Positions 52,232 through 62,311 are shown, numbered from the stretch's first letter. The stretch is DNA of 64,000 nt from Chloroflexota bacterium (GCA_016234595.1 JACRBG010000050.1:1-64000); one strand, 5' to 3'. The notes: generated by a model from the sequence alone, not told the origin. Made by a program: numbers and translations.

Positions 52232-53802
52232 TGGCCCAATCACAACAAAATCTTCCCCGCCAAAAACGCATTCAGCGCATCCAGCTTGAACCCTATGATG
52301 ATGTCGTCTCGGTGCGTGACCGCCTGCAATTCGTCAATGCTGGGCGGGTACTGCTGGTCTTTCCTACCAACGGCAAAATCCTGCGCCGCAAACTTGATCT
52401 TGTGCTGATTCAGCGTGAGGCTGCCCGGCGAGATTTGCGCTTGGCCCTTGTCACTACCGACCCAGAGATCGCTTCCCATGCCAAAGAATTGAATGTCTCG
52501 GCCTTTTTTACGATTGAGCAGGCCCGTACCCAGCGTTGGAAGCGCCCGCGCAACAAGGTTTTTGTGGATCGAGAAGACCGTCCGCGCCCCGAACACGACC
52601 CCTATGAACTGATGCAGGTTGCCTCTCGCTTAAAACCGCCGCCAAGTCAATCCAAACAAGCCGTTCGTCGTGTCCTACGTGGCGTCATCTTTGGCATGGC
52701 GATTTTGATGCTGCTTGCTGGCATCTATGCCGTCCTACCCAGTGCCAGCATCACCATTACCCCGGCCAGTGACCAGCTAAATCAGACCATTCCCTTGATG
52801 GCCGATCCTTCTATCAATCAAGCGATTCCCGAAAGTAAACGTGTACCAGCCGAAACCCGCCAATTTTTGCAAGATGCCACCGTTACCATCGAAACCACCG
52901 GACGCCGCACCGCCGAAAGTGAATTAGCCGAGGGTAAGGTCGTTTTCACCAATGAGACAGGTTTGGCAACTTTCATCCCCACTGGCACGGTTGTGCAAAC
53001 CATTGATGCGCCGCCCATCCAATTTGAAACGCTCGAAGATGTAGCCCTGCCCGCCACCCAAGGCGCAACCATCGAAGTCAGCATCCGCGCGCTTGAAAAT
53101 TCCAATGGTCTGCGTGGCAATGTTGATATTGGCGAAATTGCGCGGGTCACGGGCCCACTGGAAGGCACGATTTCCGTCACTAATCCTAATCCGACCTTTG
53201 GCGCAGGTGTGCGCGAGGCCGCGTTTGTCACCCAGCAAGACCAAGACCGCCTTGTGACCTTAGCCCGCCAGCAAATTTTGCAAAATGCCCGCGACACCCT
53301 ACGCCTTGCTGCCGATGCCGATAAATATCTGGTCATTTCCGACATCACTATTGTTGAAGAGCGCCAGTTAATTTATAGTGCTGCTGTCAATGAGCCGGTG
53401 GATTCGGTCAGTTTGACCATGCAAGCTCAGGTTTCGACGATTGTGGTGGATATGGATCAGGCACGGCTGGTGGCGTTTGCCAATTTGGGGTCGTTTGTTA
53501 CACAGGGCCGCGAATTGGATGAACGTTCGCTCAATTTCCGCATCGGCGAAATTCAGCCGCCTAGCGCCGATGGTACAGTCGCTTTTAAGATGCGGGTCGA
53601 AGGCAGTACCCATGTCGCCATTGATGCCAACGAAGTCAAAGATCGTGTCGCTGGAAAATCTGAAAATGAAGCCCGTGAAATCTTGGACCGCCAATATTTG
53701 CTCGACCCCGACCAGCCCATCGAAATCAGTACATGGCCGGGGTTTTTGAACCGCCTGCCCATTTTACCCGTGCGCATTAGTGTCAACATTCAGGGCGGCT
53801 AA
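52231..53802 (+). CDS. Membrane protein, 'baseplate J/gp47-like' family of Chloroflexota
   Basis: 523 residues; ATG at 52231 overlaps the preceding stop (TAATG). The cytoplasmic N-terminus (IQRIQLEPYDDVVSVRDRLQ, RVLLVFPTNGKILRRKLDLV, DLRLALVTTDPEIASHAKEL) is a Rossmann-like domain seen in Chloroflexota and candidate-phylum proteins. One transmembrane helix follows (GVIFGMAILMLLAGIYAVLP, residues about 155-175). The outer part is beta-rich and annotated in relatives as baseplate-J-like (GKVVFTNETGLATFIPTGTV, GATIEVSIRALENSNGL), with a C-terminal VNEAREILDRQYLL-type segment. No phage genes are near, so a cell-envelope role is likelier. Its position before ruvX and mltG is in line with cell-wall work (inference). 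Confidence 0.75.
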   Translation: MAQSQQNLPRQKRIQRIQLEPYDDVVSVRDRLQFVNAGRVLLVFPTNGKILRRKLDLVLIQREAARRDLRLALVTTDPEIASHAKELNVSAFFTIEQARTQRWKRPRNKVFVDREDRPRPEHDPYELMQVASRLKPPPSQSKQAVRRVLRGVIFGMAILMLLAGIYAVLPSASITITPASDQLNQTIPLMADPSINQAIPESKRVPAETRQFLQDATVTIETTGRRTAESELAEGKVVFTNETGLATFIPTGTVVQTIDAPPIQFETLEDVALPATQGATIEVSIRALENSNGLRGNVDIGEIARVTGPLEGTISVTNPNPTFGAGVREAAFVTQQDQDRLVTLARQQILQNARDTLRLAADADKYLVISDITIVEERQLIYSAAVNEPVDSVSLTMQAQVSTIVVDMDQARLVAFANLGSFVTQGRELDERSLNFRIGEIQPPSADGTVAFKMRVEGSTHVAIDANEVKDRVAGKSENEAREILDRQYLLDPDQPIEISTWPGFLNRLPILPVRISVNIQGG

Positions 53803-54267
53803 ATGGACAATTTCCCCGGCAAACTGCTCGGCATTGATCACGGTGCTAAAGTTATTGGGTTCGCGACATGTGACCGCATCGGCCTGATTGCGACTCCCCT
53901 AACCCTACGTTATCGCGCTTCCAAAAAAGAGGATTTCGCCTTTATCAACAGTCTCATTGAAAAATATGAAGTCGCCGCCCTGATTGTTGGGATGCCCCCG
54001 CGTCCACCCGATTTTGTCGGTCATAGCCAATCCGACACCGTGCGTTTGTGGGGTCAGCGTTTGGCAAGTGCGGTCTCTATTCCGGTCTATTTTTGGGATG
54101 AGGGGTTAACAAGCGTGGATGCCCAAGCGTTATTCCACGATGCCGACCAAGATGCGCCAGAACGGATTGATGCCCATGCCGCCGCTGTCATGTTGCAATC
54201 TTTTTTGGATGCCCTCCGCGACTATGGCGCTGATTGGCCTGAACAGGTGATGGCTATCGAAGAATAA
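53803..54267 (+). CDS. ruvX: YqgF/RuvX family RNase H-fold protein (putative pre-16S rRNA nuclease)
   Basis: 154 residues; ATG at 53803 directly follows the preceding stop. The fold marks are LLGIDHGAKVIGFATCD (catalytic Asp12), ALIVGMPPRP, WDEGLTSVDAQALF and IDAHAAAVMLQSFLDAL (C-terminal Asp). In most family members the third motif is DERLTT and the first GxDxGxKRIGxA; here Gly replaces the Arg of DERLTT and Val replaces the Arg of KRIG. RuvX acts in 16S rRNA maturation and was first named a Holliday junction resolvase. Position between the baseplate-J-like gene and mltG matches the alaS-ruvX-mltG order of other bacteria. Confidence 0.88.
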   Translation: MDNFPGKLLGIDHGAKVIGFATCDRIGLIATPLTLRYRASKKEDFAFINSLIEKYEVAALIVGMPPRPPDFVGHSQSDTVRLWGQRLASAVSIPVYFWDEGLTSVDAQALFHDADQDAPERIDAHAAAVMLQSFLDALRDYGADWPEQVMAIEE

Positions 54268-54530
54268 CCAACTGGTGTTATCCATAGGTCCTCTACCACA
54301 ACAACCTATCCATAACGGCCATCCATAACCCTCGTTTCCATCTGCTTAGCACCACTTGACAAAGGCATATCGTTTCACCGCCAGCACTCACCCTGTCGTC
54401 TATTATCCCCACATAAACTTGCCAACCCTCTTGTAACTCGCCTCACACCCCATTCCAACCCAACGCCCGATTTGCTCCCATCACCAAGCATCCCCACCTG
54501 TGTTATCCTATATGCCGGCAGTTGAAATTC
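54268..54530 (+). other. C-rich, G-poor intergenic stretch, possible Rho utilisation site
   Basis: The gap between ruvX and mltG is strongly C-over-G on the plus strand: I count 23 C and 6 G in 54301-54360 and 29 C and 6 G in 54421-54480. Little hairpin potential is visible and no intrinsic terminator is seen. Short direct repeats of ATCCATA occur near 54280-54330. C-rich unstructured RNA is typical of rut sites. Confidence 0.35.
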
Positions 54531-54556
54531 GACACCTTTGAAAGAGACCGCAACCG

Positions 54557-55726
54557 ATGTACCAACAATATTCAGATCCGCTGCAAGAGCCGCGCGGCGT
54601 CAGTGTCCGAACCCTCTCCAACATCCTACGGGCCATCCTGATTCCGGGCTGCTTGGGATTCATTTTGTTATGTGTGGTGGTTAGTTTCTTCGTGGTCATT
54701 ACCACCCCTGACGGCTACAACCCTATTGAAGGCCTAGCGATCCGCATTTATCTGGTGCGCAACCGCGACATCTTAAACTCCCCCATTGGCACTGACCCGA
54801 CCTTAAAACGGTTTGAGATACGTGAAGGCGAAAGCGCCAACGACATCGGGGTTAATCTGGTGACAGCGGGCCTGCTGCGGAATGGCTCATTATTTGCCCG
54901 TTATGCGCGGTTTCAGGGGTTAGATGACGATTTGCGTCCCGGCGTGTTCTTTCTTAGCCAGACGATGACCTATGACAAAATTCTAGAAGTCCTGACCGAC
55001 CCGACCCCGACCACCGTGCGCTTCTTGGTACGCGAAAATATGCGGATGGAAGAAATCGCGGCCCAAATAGATGACACACCCTTGCTTAGTTTTACTGGGG
55101 CCGAATTTTTAGCCGTCGTTGGGCCGAGCGCCACCTTATCCAACGACTTCCGTATGCGCTATGGCATCCCATCCAACGCCACATTAGAGGGGTTCCTATA
55201 CCCCGCCACCTATGAACTAACCGCTGGCGATACCGCTATCAGTTTCCGCGATGAGATGTTGACTGCCTTTGATACCTATGTCACCCAAGATTTACGTGAT
55301 GAGGCCACCCGGCAGGGCAAAACTATGTTCCAAATTGTGACGCTGGCCTCCATCGTCGAGAGGGAAGCGGTCTTGGCTTCCGAGCGCCCCACCATCGCGT
55401 CAGTTTATCTCAACCGCCTCAGTGTCGGTCAAAAACTCGACGCCGACCCGACGGTACAATATCAACTCGCCAATAATCGCCAAGATGGGGTGTGGTGGCC
55501 GCTCATCACCGCAGACGATTACCAATCCGCTGTCGGCCCATATAACACCTACTTGAATATCGGCCTTCCACGGGGGCCAATTGTCAGCCCTAGCCTATCC
55601 TCTATTCGTGCCGCCATTTATCCCGCAACGACGACCTATTTCTATTTCCGGGCCTCATGTAATGGCGATGGTTCCCATCAATTTTCGACCACATTTGAGG
55701 AACACGCCGCCAAAGGCTGCCCATAG
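54557..55726 (+). CDS. mltG: Endolytic transglycosylase MltG
   Basis: 389 residues. A cytoplasmic N-terminus leads to one transmembrane helix (residues about 25-50, LGFILLCVVVSFFVVITT). A LysM-like domain follows (RFEIREGESANDIGVNLVTA, GLLRNGSLFARYAR), then the YceG-like catalytic domain: TLEGFLYPATYEL, VTLASIVEREAVLASERPTI with the catalytic Glu at 268, and YNTYLNIGLPRGPIVSPSLS. It cleaves growing glycan strands at the inner membrane and sets their length. It ends three bases before the convergent thioredoxin-like gene. Confidence 0.93.
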   Translation: MYQQYSDPLQEPRGVSVRTLSNILRAILIPGCLGFILLCVVVSFFVVITTPDGYNPIEGLAIRIYLVRNRDILNSPIGTDPTLKRFEIREGESANDIGVNLVTAGLLRNGSLFARYARFQGLDDDLRPGVFFLSQTMTYDKILEVLTDPTPTTVRFLVRENMRMEEIAAQIDDTPLLSFTGAEFLAVVGPSATLSNDFRMRYGIPSNATLEGFLYPATYELTAGDTAISFRDEMLTAFDTYVTQDLRDEATRQGKTMFQIVTLASIVEREAVLASERPTIASVYLNRLSVGQKLDADPTVQYQLANNRQDGVWWPLITADDYQSAVGPYNTYLNIGLPRGPIVSPSLSSIRAAIYPATTTYFYFRASCNGDGSHQFSTTFEEHAAKGCP

Positions 55727-55729
55727 AAA

Positions 55730-56245
55730 CTAGGGTTTCCATTTTTCGATAAAGGCCGCGAACACTGCCGGATTATAAGACTGCCCTTCTTCCAATTCGG
55801 CGGTGTTTTGCGAATGCAACAAGATGCCGTCGCTTTCCAAAATATAAAAATGGGGATACCCTGCCGCTGTTGGAAATTGTTGCAAAAAGGCATCATTGAA
55901 ATTGTCTTGGCTATAGTTCACTTTCATAATGACAAAATATTGCCGCAAGGCCTGATTAATTTCAGTATGCTGCTGGATAAACTCATCCAAAATATGACAC
56001 CAGCCACACCAATCGCCCCCTATATCCAACAAAATCCGCCTACCCGATTGTTGCGCCTCAGCAATGGCATTGGTCAAATCTGTCGATGGGTCACGTGCGG
56101 GATCATAGTCCGCCACGAAAAAAAGTGGGTAATCAGGCGTTGGGGTGGGTTCAGATTTTGCCCTTGCTTGAGGGTCGTTCCCAGATTTACAGCCTATTAA
56201 TAGCATTCCACTGCACACTAGGGTCAATAAAATTCGCTTTTTCAT
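55730..56245 (-). CDS. Thioredoxin-fold lipoprotein
   Basis: 171 residues, ATG at 56245. The lipobox LIGC places Cys19 as the lipidated residue (MKKRILLTLVCSGMLLIGC). A Pro/Thr linker (SEPTPTPDYP) leads to a thioredoxin-like domain: RRILLDIGGDWCGWCHILDE with CGWC as active-site pair, VIMKVNYSQDNFNDAFLQQF, and TAAGYPHFYILESDG with the cis-Pro. It is likely membrane-attached and acts on disulfides, as reductase (the DWCGWC type of thioredoxin_7/DsbD gamma-like). No cytochrome-maturation genes are near. It is divergent from the adenosine kinase gene. Confidence 0.88.
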   Translation of the reverse strand: MKKRILLTLVCSGMLLIGCKSGNDPQARAKSEPTPTPDYPLFFVADYDPARDPSTDLTNAIAEAQQSGRRILLDIGGDWCGWCHILDEFIQQHTEINQALRQYFVIMKVNYSQDNFNDAFLQQFPTAAGYPHFYILESDGILLHSQNTAELEEGQSYNPAVFAAFIEKWKP

Positions 56246-56295
56246 GCGATTCTCGCTTTCAATTGGTGTTTTTTACCCATTTCGACAATCCACGC

Positions 56296-56323
56296 TTGAA
56301 AGGGTCTCAGGGGTAAGTATAAT
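56296..56323 (+). promoter_or_regulatory. Promoter of the adenosine kinase-GNAT-ahcY operon
   Basis: TTGAAA at 56296-56301, a 16-base spacer and TATAAT at 56318-56323. The expected transcript start is near 56330, about 70 bp before the adenosine kinase start. Confidence 0.7.
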
Positions 56324-56336
56324 CGGAACGTTTTTC

Positions 56337-56358
56337 GCCGTGTATTTTTGTACGCGGC
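56337..56358 (+). promoter_or_regulatory. Hairpin at the 5' end of the adenosine kinase leader
   Basis: GCCGTGTA (56337-56344), loop TTTTTG, TACGCGGC (56351-56358): eight pairs with one G-U in RNA, starting within ten bases of the predicted transcript start. It may stabilise the mRNA; it does not match a known SAH or SAM riboswitch. Confidence 0.45.
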
Positions 56359-56400
56359 AATCAACCCTACACAGCAACTGAATTCAAGAAAGTCGAACGC

Positions 56401-57393
56401 ATGGATATTCTTGTCACCGGGTCAATTGCTTTTGATTATTTGATGCGCTTCCCCGGCAAATTTAAAGACTCCCTTATTGCCGAAGCCCTAGAAAAAATTA
56501 GCGTCAGCTTTCTCGTAGATGAAATGACTCGTCACTATGGTGGCGTGGCCGCTAACATCGCCTACAATTTGGCCCTGCTTGGGGGTCGCCCTCGTTTGAT
56601 GGGCACAGCAGGCCGTGATTTTGGCGACTACAAGGTCTGGCTGGAACAAGCAGGCGTAGATACCTCTACTGTCGTCATCTTGACGGATGTTTTTACGGCC
56701 TCATTTTTCGCCAATACCGATCAAGAAAACAACCAAATCGCCTCGTTTTATGCTGGGGCCATGGGTCGGGCTGGTAATTACAAGATTGGCGATGTGACCG
56801 ATAGAAAACCCGATCTCGTGGTGATTTCACCCAATTCACCTGATGCGATGGAAAACCTCATCAATGAATGTGCCGAGCGGGGCATACCCTTTTTATATGA
56901 CCCCAGCCAACAAGCAGCCCGTCTCGATGGCGACGCGCTACGGCACGGCATTGAACGTTGTAAAATCCTGATGTGCAACGATTATGAATGGGAAGTCATC
57001 GAAAAGAAAACTGGCCTTAGCCGTCCCCGCGCCATCAATTTAGGCCTGACTCTGATTATCACACAGGGCAAAGAAGGGGCGCACATCTATCAGGACGGCG
57101 AAACCTATTATATTCCGCCCTATGAACCCGTCACGCCCTTAGAACCTACTGGAGTGGGGGATGCATTCCGCGCAGGCGTCTTGCGTGGGCTAGATTTGGG
57201 CCTGCCACTTGATATTTGTGGACGGATGGGGTCGGTCGCGGCAGCATTTGTTTTGGAAACCATTGGCACTCAGAATCATCGCTATAACCTTGACCAATAT
57301 GTAGGTCGCTATCGCACAGCATTTGACGATGATGGAGCGCTCGACGGGTTGTTAAAGTCCACTTCACCAAAGGAAACACAAACCGCATCATGA
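56401..57393 (+). CDS. Adenosine kinase-like PfkB-family kinase
   Basis: 330 residues, ATG at 56401 with a weak AAGAAAG upstream. The PfkB/ribokinase fold shows MDILVTGSIAFDYLMRFPGK, HYGGVAANIAYNLALLGGRP (substrate GG motif), NQIASFYAGAMGRAGNYKIG, FLYDPSQQAARLDGDALR, NDYEWEVIEKKTG, and the catalytic PTGVGDAFRAGVLRGLDLG with base Asp. These match the actinobacterial adenosine kinase type (Rv2202c-like) closely. It converts adenosine to AMP. The operon also holds ahcY, whose product releases adenosine from S-adenosylhomocysteine, so the two act in sequence in the methyl cycle. A sugar kinase is the alternative. Confidence 0.85.
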   Translation: MDILVTGSIAFDYLMRFPGKFKDSLIAEALEKISVSFLVDEMTRHYGGVAANIAYNLALLGGRPRLMGTAGRDFGDYKVWLEQAGVDTSTVVILTDVFTASFFANTDQENNQIASFYAGAMGRAGNYKIGDVTDRKPDLVVISPNSPDAMENLINECAERGIPFLYDPSQQAARLDGDALRHGIERCKILMCNDYEWEVIEKKTGLSRPRAINLGLTLIITQGKEGAHIYQDGETYYIPPYEPVTPLEPTGVGDAFRAGVLRGLDLGLPLDICGRMGSVAAAFVLETIGTQNHRYNLDQYVGRYRTAFDDDGALDGLLKSTSPKETQTAS

Positions 57394-58208
57394 CCGGAAT
57401 CGTTAAAACCATTGACTATCAAGTGCAACGTGTTCAGGATCGTAATCTGCTGCGTGAGTTTTTTTCACGTAATCGCGGCCTACATGTCTATATGCTTGGC
57501 GACCTTGAAGACGCCATGTGGAACATCAGCGAGTTTACGGGCGCTTTTAATGAGCAGACCCTTGAAGGTGTTCTGCTGATTTGGCGGGGTGCCCAAACGC
57601 CTGTTTGTTTGGTAACTGGCTCACCCGATGCCGCCGACATTTTGCTGCAACAAGCTCAAATCCCCGCCAAAATCTGGGCTATTGTCCCCGGTGACCTGTT
57701 CCCAACCTTCGAGAAGTACTATACCCCCGAAGAATCTGGCAAATTATGGCGTATGGTGGTTACCTCTACTGAATTTGTGGATGGCCCATCGAATCCCTAT
57801 CTGCGTCGTCTATCAGGAACGGATGCTGAAGCTGTCACTCGTCTGGAAAGCATGGAGCGCGGCGCGTTTGGCCGTGACACCACCTATACCCCCGCAATGC
57901 TCGACAATGGCATTTTTTATGGCATTACGGATAAAGAAGGCCACATCATTTCAGTCGCAGGAACACATGTCGTTGCTGCCAAGGAGCATGTTGGTGCAGT
58001 TGGGCATGTTTATACCGCCGCATCTGAGCGTGGGCATGGTTATGCTACCACTACCACTGCCGCTGTAACCCGTGAGCTTTTCCGCTTAGGCATCAGCTTG
58101 GTTGCTTTGAACGTGTTCCAAACCAATACGCCAGCAATCCGGGCCTATAACAAATTGGGCTATCGTATCCATGCCCCTATCAATGAATGCGTCGCTATCA
58201 AACGATAG
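57390..58208 (+). CDS. GNAT-family acetyltransferase
   Basis: 272 residues; ATG at 57390 overlaps the adenosine kinase stop by 4 bp (ATGA). The C-terminal GNAT domain has GHIISVAGTHVVAAKEHVGA, VGHVYTAASERGHGYATTTT (the acetyl-CoA loop) and LVALNVFQTNTPAIRAYNKL followed by GYRIHAPINE. The N-terminal half (RNLLREFFSRNRGLHVYMLG, DLEDAMW) resembles a degenerate GNAT repeat, as in FR47-like proteins. Substrate unknown. Its place between two methyl-cycle genes may be fortuitous. Confidence 0.85.
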   Translation: MTGIVKTIDYQVQRVQDRNLLREFFSRNRGLHVYMLGDLEDAMWNISEFTGAFNEQTLEGVLLIWRGAQTPVCLVTGSPDAADILLQQAQIPAKIWAIVPGDLFPTFEKYYTPEESGKLWRMVVTSTEFVDGPSNPYLRRLSGTDAEAVTRLESMERGAFGRDTTYTPAMLDNGIFYGITDKEGHIISVAGTHVVAAKEHVGAVGHVYTAASERGHGYATTTTAAVTRELFRLGISLVALNVFQTNTPAIRAYNKLGYRIHAPINECVAIKR

Positions 58209-58238
58209 ATAGTTTTCCATGTTTTATAAGGTCTCAAA

Positions 58239-58256
58239 TTTTCTAAGTTTTCTAAG
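58239..58256 (+). repeat. Tandem 9-base direct repeat upstream of ahcY
   Basis: TTTTCTAAG occurs twice head to tail (58239-58247 and 58248-58256), followed by TCTAAG, within the 71-bp leader of ahcY. It is AT-rich and may be a slippage product or a binding site. Confidence 0.45.
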
Positions 58257-58261
58257 TCTAA

Positions 58262-59545
<1,284 letters not shown>

Positions 59546-59574
59546 ATTAGGGTCTAAGCAAGCCAAGCGTATAG

Positions 59575-59601
59575 TGAGCGTCGTAAAGCGGCGCTCATTT
59601 T
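59575..59601 (+). terminator. Putative terminator after ahcY
   Basis: TGAGCG (59575-59580) pairs with CGCTCA (59592-59597), with further CG pairing inside and ATTTTG following. The T-run is short. Confidence 0.55.
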
Positions 59602-59663
59602 GCATCTAATCTGTGGTAAACTCGCTCGCCGATGTTTTAAGCATGTGAGGAGAAAAAACATTC

Positions 59664-62294
59664 ATGGCAAGAAAATTTTTTGCGGCAATCTTGGTAGTGA
59701 CTCTACTGGTCACCGGATTAACCGCTGCAAACATGTCAGGCCTGTCGCGTACAGCCCCTGCCTTTGCTCAATCCACCGATACAGTACTGGTGCGTTTTGT
59801 TCATGCACTCCCCGGTGGAGAAGCCGTTGATATTTACGTCAATGATGGGTTAGTTGCCCCCAATGTTGCCTATGGGCAAGCCACGCCCCATCTAAGTTTC
59901 CTTGTTGGCGACTACACATTGGCGCTGCGCCCTGCGGGTTCAGATGCCACCGCTGCCGCGCTGTTTAGCCAATCGTTCAATCTGGCCGCCAGTCGCACCG
60001 GGTATCGCCAAAACACCGCCGTCATTCAAGCCGATGAAACGGGTAATCTGGCCTTAGCTCTCTATTTTGATGACCTTGACCCCGCCAACATCGGCTATGC
60101 TCGGATGCACTTGATTCATGCCGTAGCAGGAGTTGCTCCAGTTGATTTGCAACGCACCGATGGCGCACCTATTTTGCAAGGTGTCACCTTCAATCAGGCC
60201 TCTGGCTCAGTCAACCTGCCGGTCGGCAATTACGACCTCGTGGTCACGGCGACAGGCGACACGCCCGAAAATGCGCTCTTGGCAGTGGGTAATGTCGAGG
60301 TTGACACCAATTTGTTGTATACCGTGGTGGTCATGGGCAATGCCTCTGGCGACCCAGCCCCGCAAGCCGTTATTTTGACAACCCCCTTCTTTAGCAATCC
60401 GGCTCAACCTGAAATCTTGACTCGTATTGCTCATGGCAGTGGCGATGCCCCTGCCGTTGATATTTATGCCAACGACACCCTGATTTTGGTTGGGCTACAA
60501 CCGGGTGATATCACCCCTCACCTTCCCCTACCCGCTGGCACAGTTAAATTGTCCTTGCGTGAAGCAGGTGCACTGCCCAACAGCGATGCTGCCTTTGAGT
60601 CCGAAGTAGATTTGAACAGCGATTCCGGTGCAGCTACCCTTGTGGCGCTAGGCTCACTGGCCGATGGCACATTCAATTTCTCCCTGTTCCCAGATGAAAT
60701 TGCTGATTTGGATAGCGCCACCGCCCGTATCCGTGTCATCAACACCGTCAGCACCGGCCCTGCGAATCTTGAATTGAGTGACGGCACGGCCCTCGCGAGC
60801 GGGTTAGCGGCCTTCAGTGCCTCTAACACAGTGGATGTCCCAATGGGAACCTACAGCGTGACAGGCTCTTTCGATGAAGAAACTGGCCCTGTTACTATCA
60901 GCCTGCCCGATCAAACCTTTATCGGGGGTACTCACTACACCCTGCTGGTATTCTCGGCGGCAACTCCCGGTCTAAGCTTCGCCGCCACCAGCATCAATAC
61001 AGCGTCTAATAGTCTCACAGGTGGTGAACCTACCATTGAAGTGGCGGTTGCGGCAACTGAAGAGCCGACTGAAGTCACTCCGGTAGCTACCGAAGCAACC
61101 CCTGTAGTGGTTGTAACAACACCGCCGCCTGTAGTTCCTGTTGCCACTACGCCTGCCGCTGTCACCCCACCACCTGTGGTTTCTGCACCCCCAACTACCC
61201 AAGCCTTTACGGCGGTGGTCAATTTGGATTCAGGCGTCAACCTGCAATGCCGCGAATACCCCACTTCAGCCGCTTTCTCATTGGGTTTGGTTCCTAACGG
61301 CTCGACGATGCTGCTACAGGGTTTTGCTGGCGCAATTGATCCCGTAGATGGTCAACCCAACACCCCGCTGGAACCCGGTGCCTTTGAGAATCCCGAACTA
61401 GCGCAAGACTTCAATGAAATTTGGTTAAATGCGGATTGGGCAGCACCCCAAGGCGGCACCATTCGCTGCTGGGTACGCGCCGACTTCCTGCAAATCACCT
61501 ATAAAGGCCGCAATATCAACGATGTTGGCAAGTTCTTTGAATTGGTTGACCTAGGCGAAATTGATGCTGTACCCGCCAACTATCCCGGTGGTGCGGTGGA
61601 TGATTCTGCGATTGTCGTGCCCCCATCGCAAAGCGCACCCGAATATCCAACTGCAACCGTGAATGTCAATCCGGGAGTCAATCTGCAATTGCGCCGCACG
61701 CCCTCCATTCAGGCCGAATCGTTGGCTCTGATTCCCGGTGGAAGCGATGTTAGTGTGTTGTCGCGTACTGAAATTACCCCCGGGACAGATATTGGCGCTC
61801 CCCAATCACCCGATTGGTACTTTGTCCAATATGCTACCCCCGATGGCTCAGCCCTCATCACGGGTTGGATTTCGGGTGATTTTGTCATTTTGACTTTCCG
61901 CGGTCGTGCCATTACCGCTGAAGACGTTCCATTAGCTGATGAACCTCTGCCAACTGGTGAAGTATTAGCTGGCTCCGGCTCACCCGCCATTGCCGTACCC
62001 ACCGAAGCCCCGATTGTTGGCCTCGTGACCGTTGGTACAGGTGGCAATCTCAACCTACGTGATCGGCCTAGCACCGATGGCTTGGTCGTTACCCCCATCC
62101 CCTCCGGCTCTAATGTGATTATCTTGGGTCGCAATGGCGATGGCACATGGCTCAACGTGCGTTATGAGATCGCAGGTCAAGGCAGTTCGACTGGCTGGGT
62201 GGCTACCGAATTTGTCACTGTCACCCGCAGTGGTTCGGCCTTCCCCATCAACAATCTGCTGATTACCAGTGGTGAAGTAGACTCAATGAACTAG
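59664..62294 (+). CDS. Large secreted protein with DUF4397-like and SH3b-like repeats
   Basis: 876 residues, ATG at 59664 with GAGGAG upstream. A signal peptide (KFFAAILVVTLLVTGLTAAN, cleavage near AFAQS) precedes three or four DUF4397-type beta units: VRFVHALPGGEAVDIYVNDG; MHLIHAVAGVAPVDLQRTDG; TRIAHGSGDAPAVDIYANDT; and IRVINTVSTGPANLELSDG. A Thr/Pro/Val linker (~residues 455-510) leads to three SH3b-like repeats: NLDSGVNLQCREYPTSAAFS; NVNPGVNLQLRRTPSIQAES; and VGTGGNLNLRDRPSTDGLVV, ending SSTGWVATEFVTV. DUF4397 and SH3b are common in extracellular, wall-binding proteins. No catalytic domain or membrane anchor is seen. Confidence 0.9.
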   Translation: MARKFFAAILVVTLLVTGLTAANMSGLSRTAPAFAQSTDTVLVRFVHALPGGEAVDIYVNDGLVAPNVAYGQATPHLSFLVGDYTLALRPAGSDATAAALFSQSFNLAASRTGYRQNTAVIQADETGNLALALYFDDLDPANIGYARMHLIHAVAGVAPVDLQRTDGAPILQGVTFNQASGSVNLPVGNYDLVVTATGDTPENALLAVGNVEVDTNLLYTVVVMGNASGDPAPQAVILTTPFFSNPAQPEILTRIAHGSGDAPAVDIYANDTLILVGLQPGDITPHLPLPAGTVKLSLREAGALPNSDAAFESEVDLNSDSGAATLVALGSLADGTFNFSLFPDEIADLDSATARIRVINTVSTGPANLELSDGTALASGLAAFSASNTVDVPMGTYSVTGSFDEETGPVTISLPDQTFIGGTHYTLLVFSAATPGLSFAATSINTASNSLTGGEPTIEVAVAATEEPTEVTPVATEATPVVVVTTPPPVVPVATTPAAVTPPPVVSAPPTTQAFTAVVNLDSGVNLQCREYPTSAAFSLGLVPNGSTMLLQGFAGAIDPVDGQPNTPLEPGAFENPELAQDFNEIWLNADWAAPQGGTIRCWVRADFLQITYKGRNINDVGKFFELVDLGEIDAVPANYPGGAVDDSAIVVPPSQSAPEYPTATVNVNPGVNLQLRRTPSIQAESLALIPGGSDVSVLSRTEITPGTDIGAPQSPDWYFVQYATPDGSALITGWISGDFVILTFRGRAITAEDVPLADEPLPTGEVLAGSGSPAIAVPTEAPIVGLVTVGTGGNLNLRDRPSTDGLVVTPIPSGSNVIILGRNGDGTWLNVRYEIAGQGSSTGWVATEFVTVTRSGSAFPINNLLITSGEVDSMN

Positions 62295-62311
62295 TCGCCC
62301 GTTAAGGGATT

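Noticed and set aside
52231-53802. Prophage or tailocin remnant suggested by the baseplate-J-like label
   Set aside because: No tail, sheath, terminase or integrase genes nearby; the gene has a transmembrane helix and sits in a housekeeping operon.
54278-54330. TTATCCATA and related ATCCATA copies resembling DnaA boxes
   Set aside because: They deviate from TTATCCACA, no dnaA/dnaN/gidA genes are near, and the stretch fits a C-rich rut-like region better.
56324-56400. SAH or SAM riboswitch upstream of the adenosine kinase-ahcY operon
   Set aside because: Only a simple 8-bp hairpin is seen; the conserved core sequences of those riboswitches are not recognisable.
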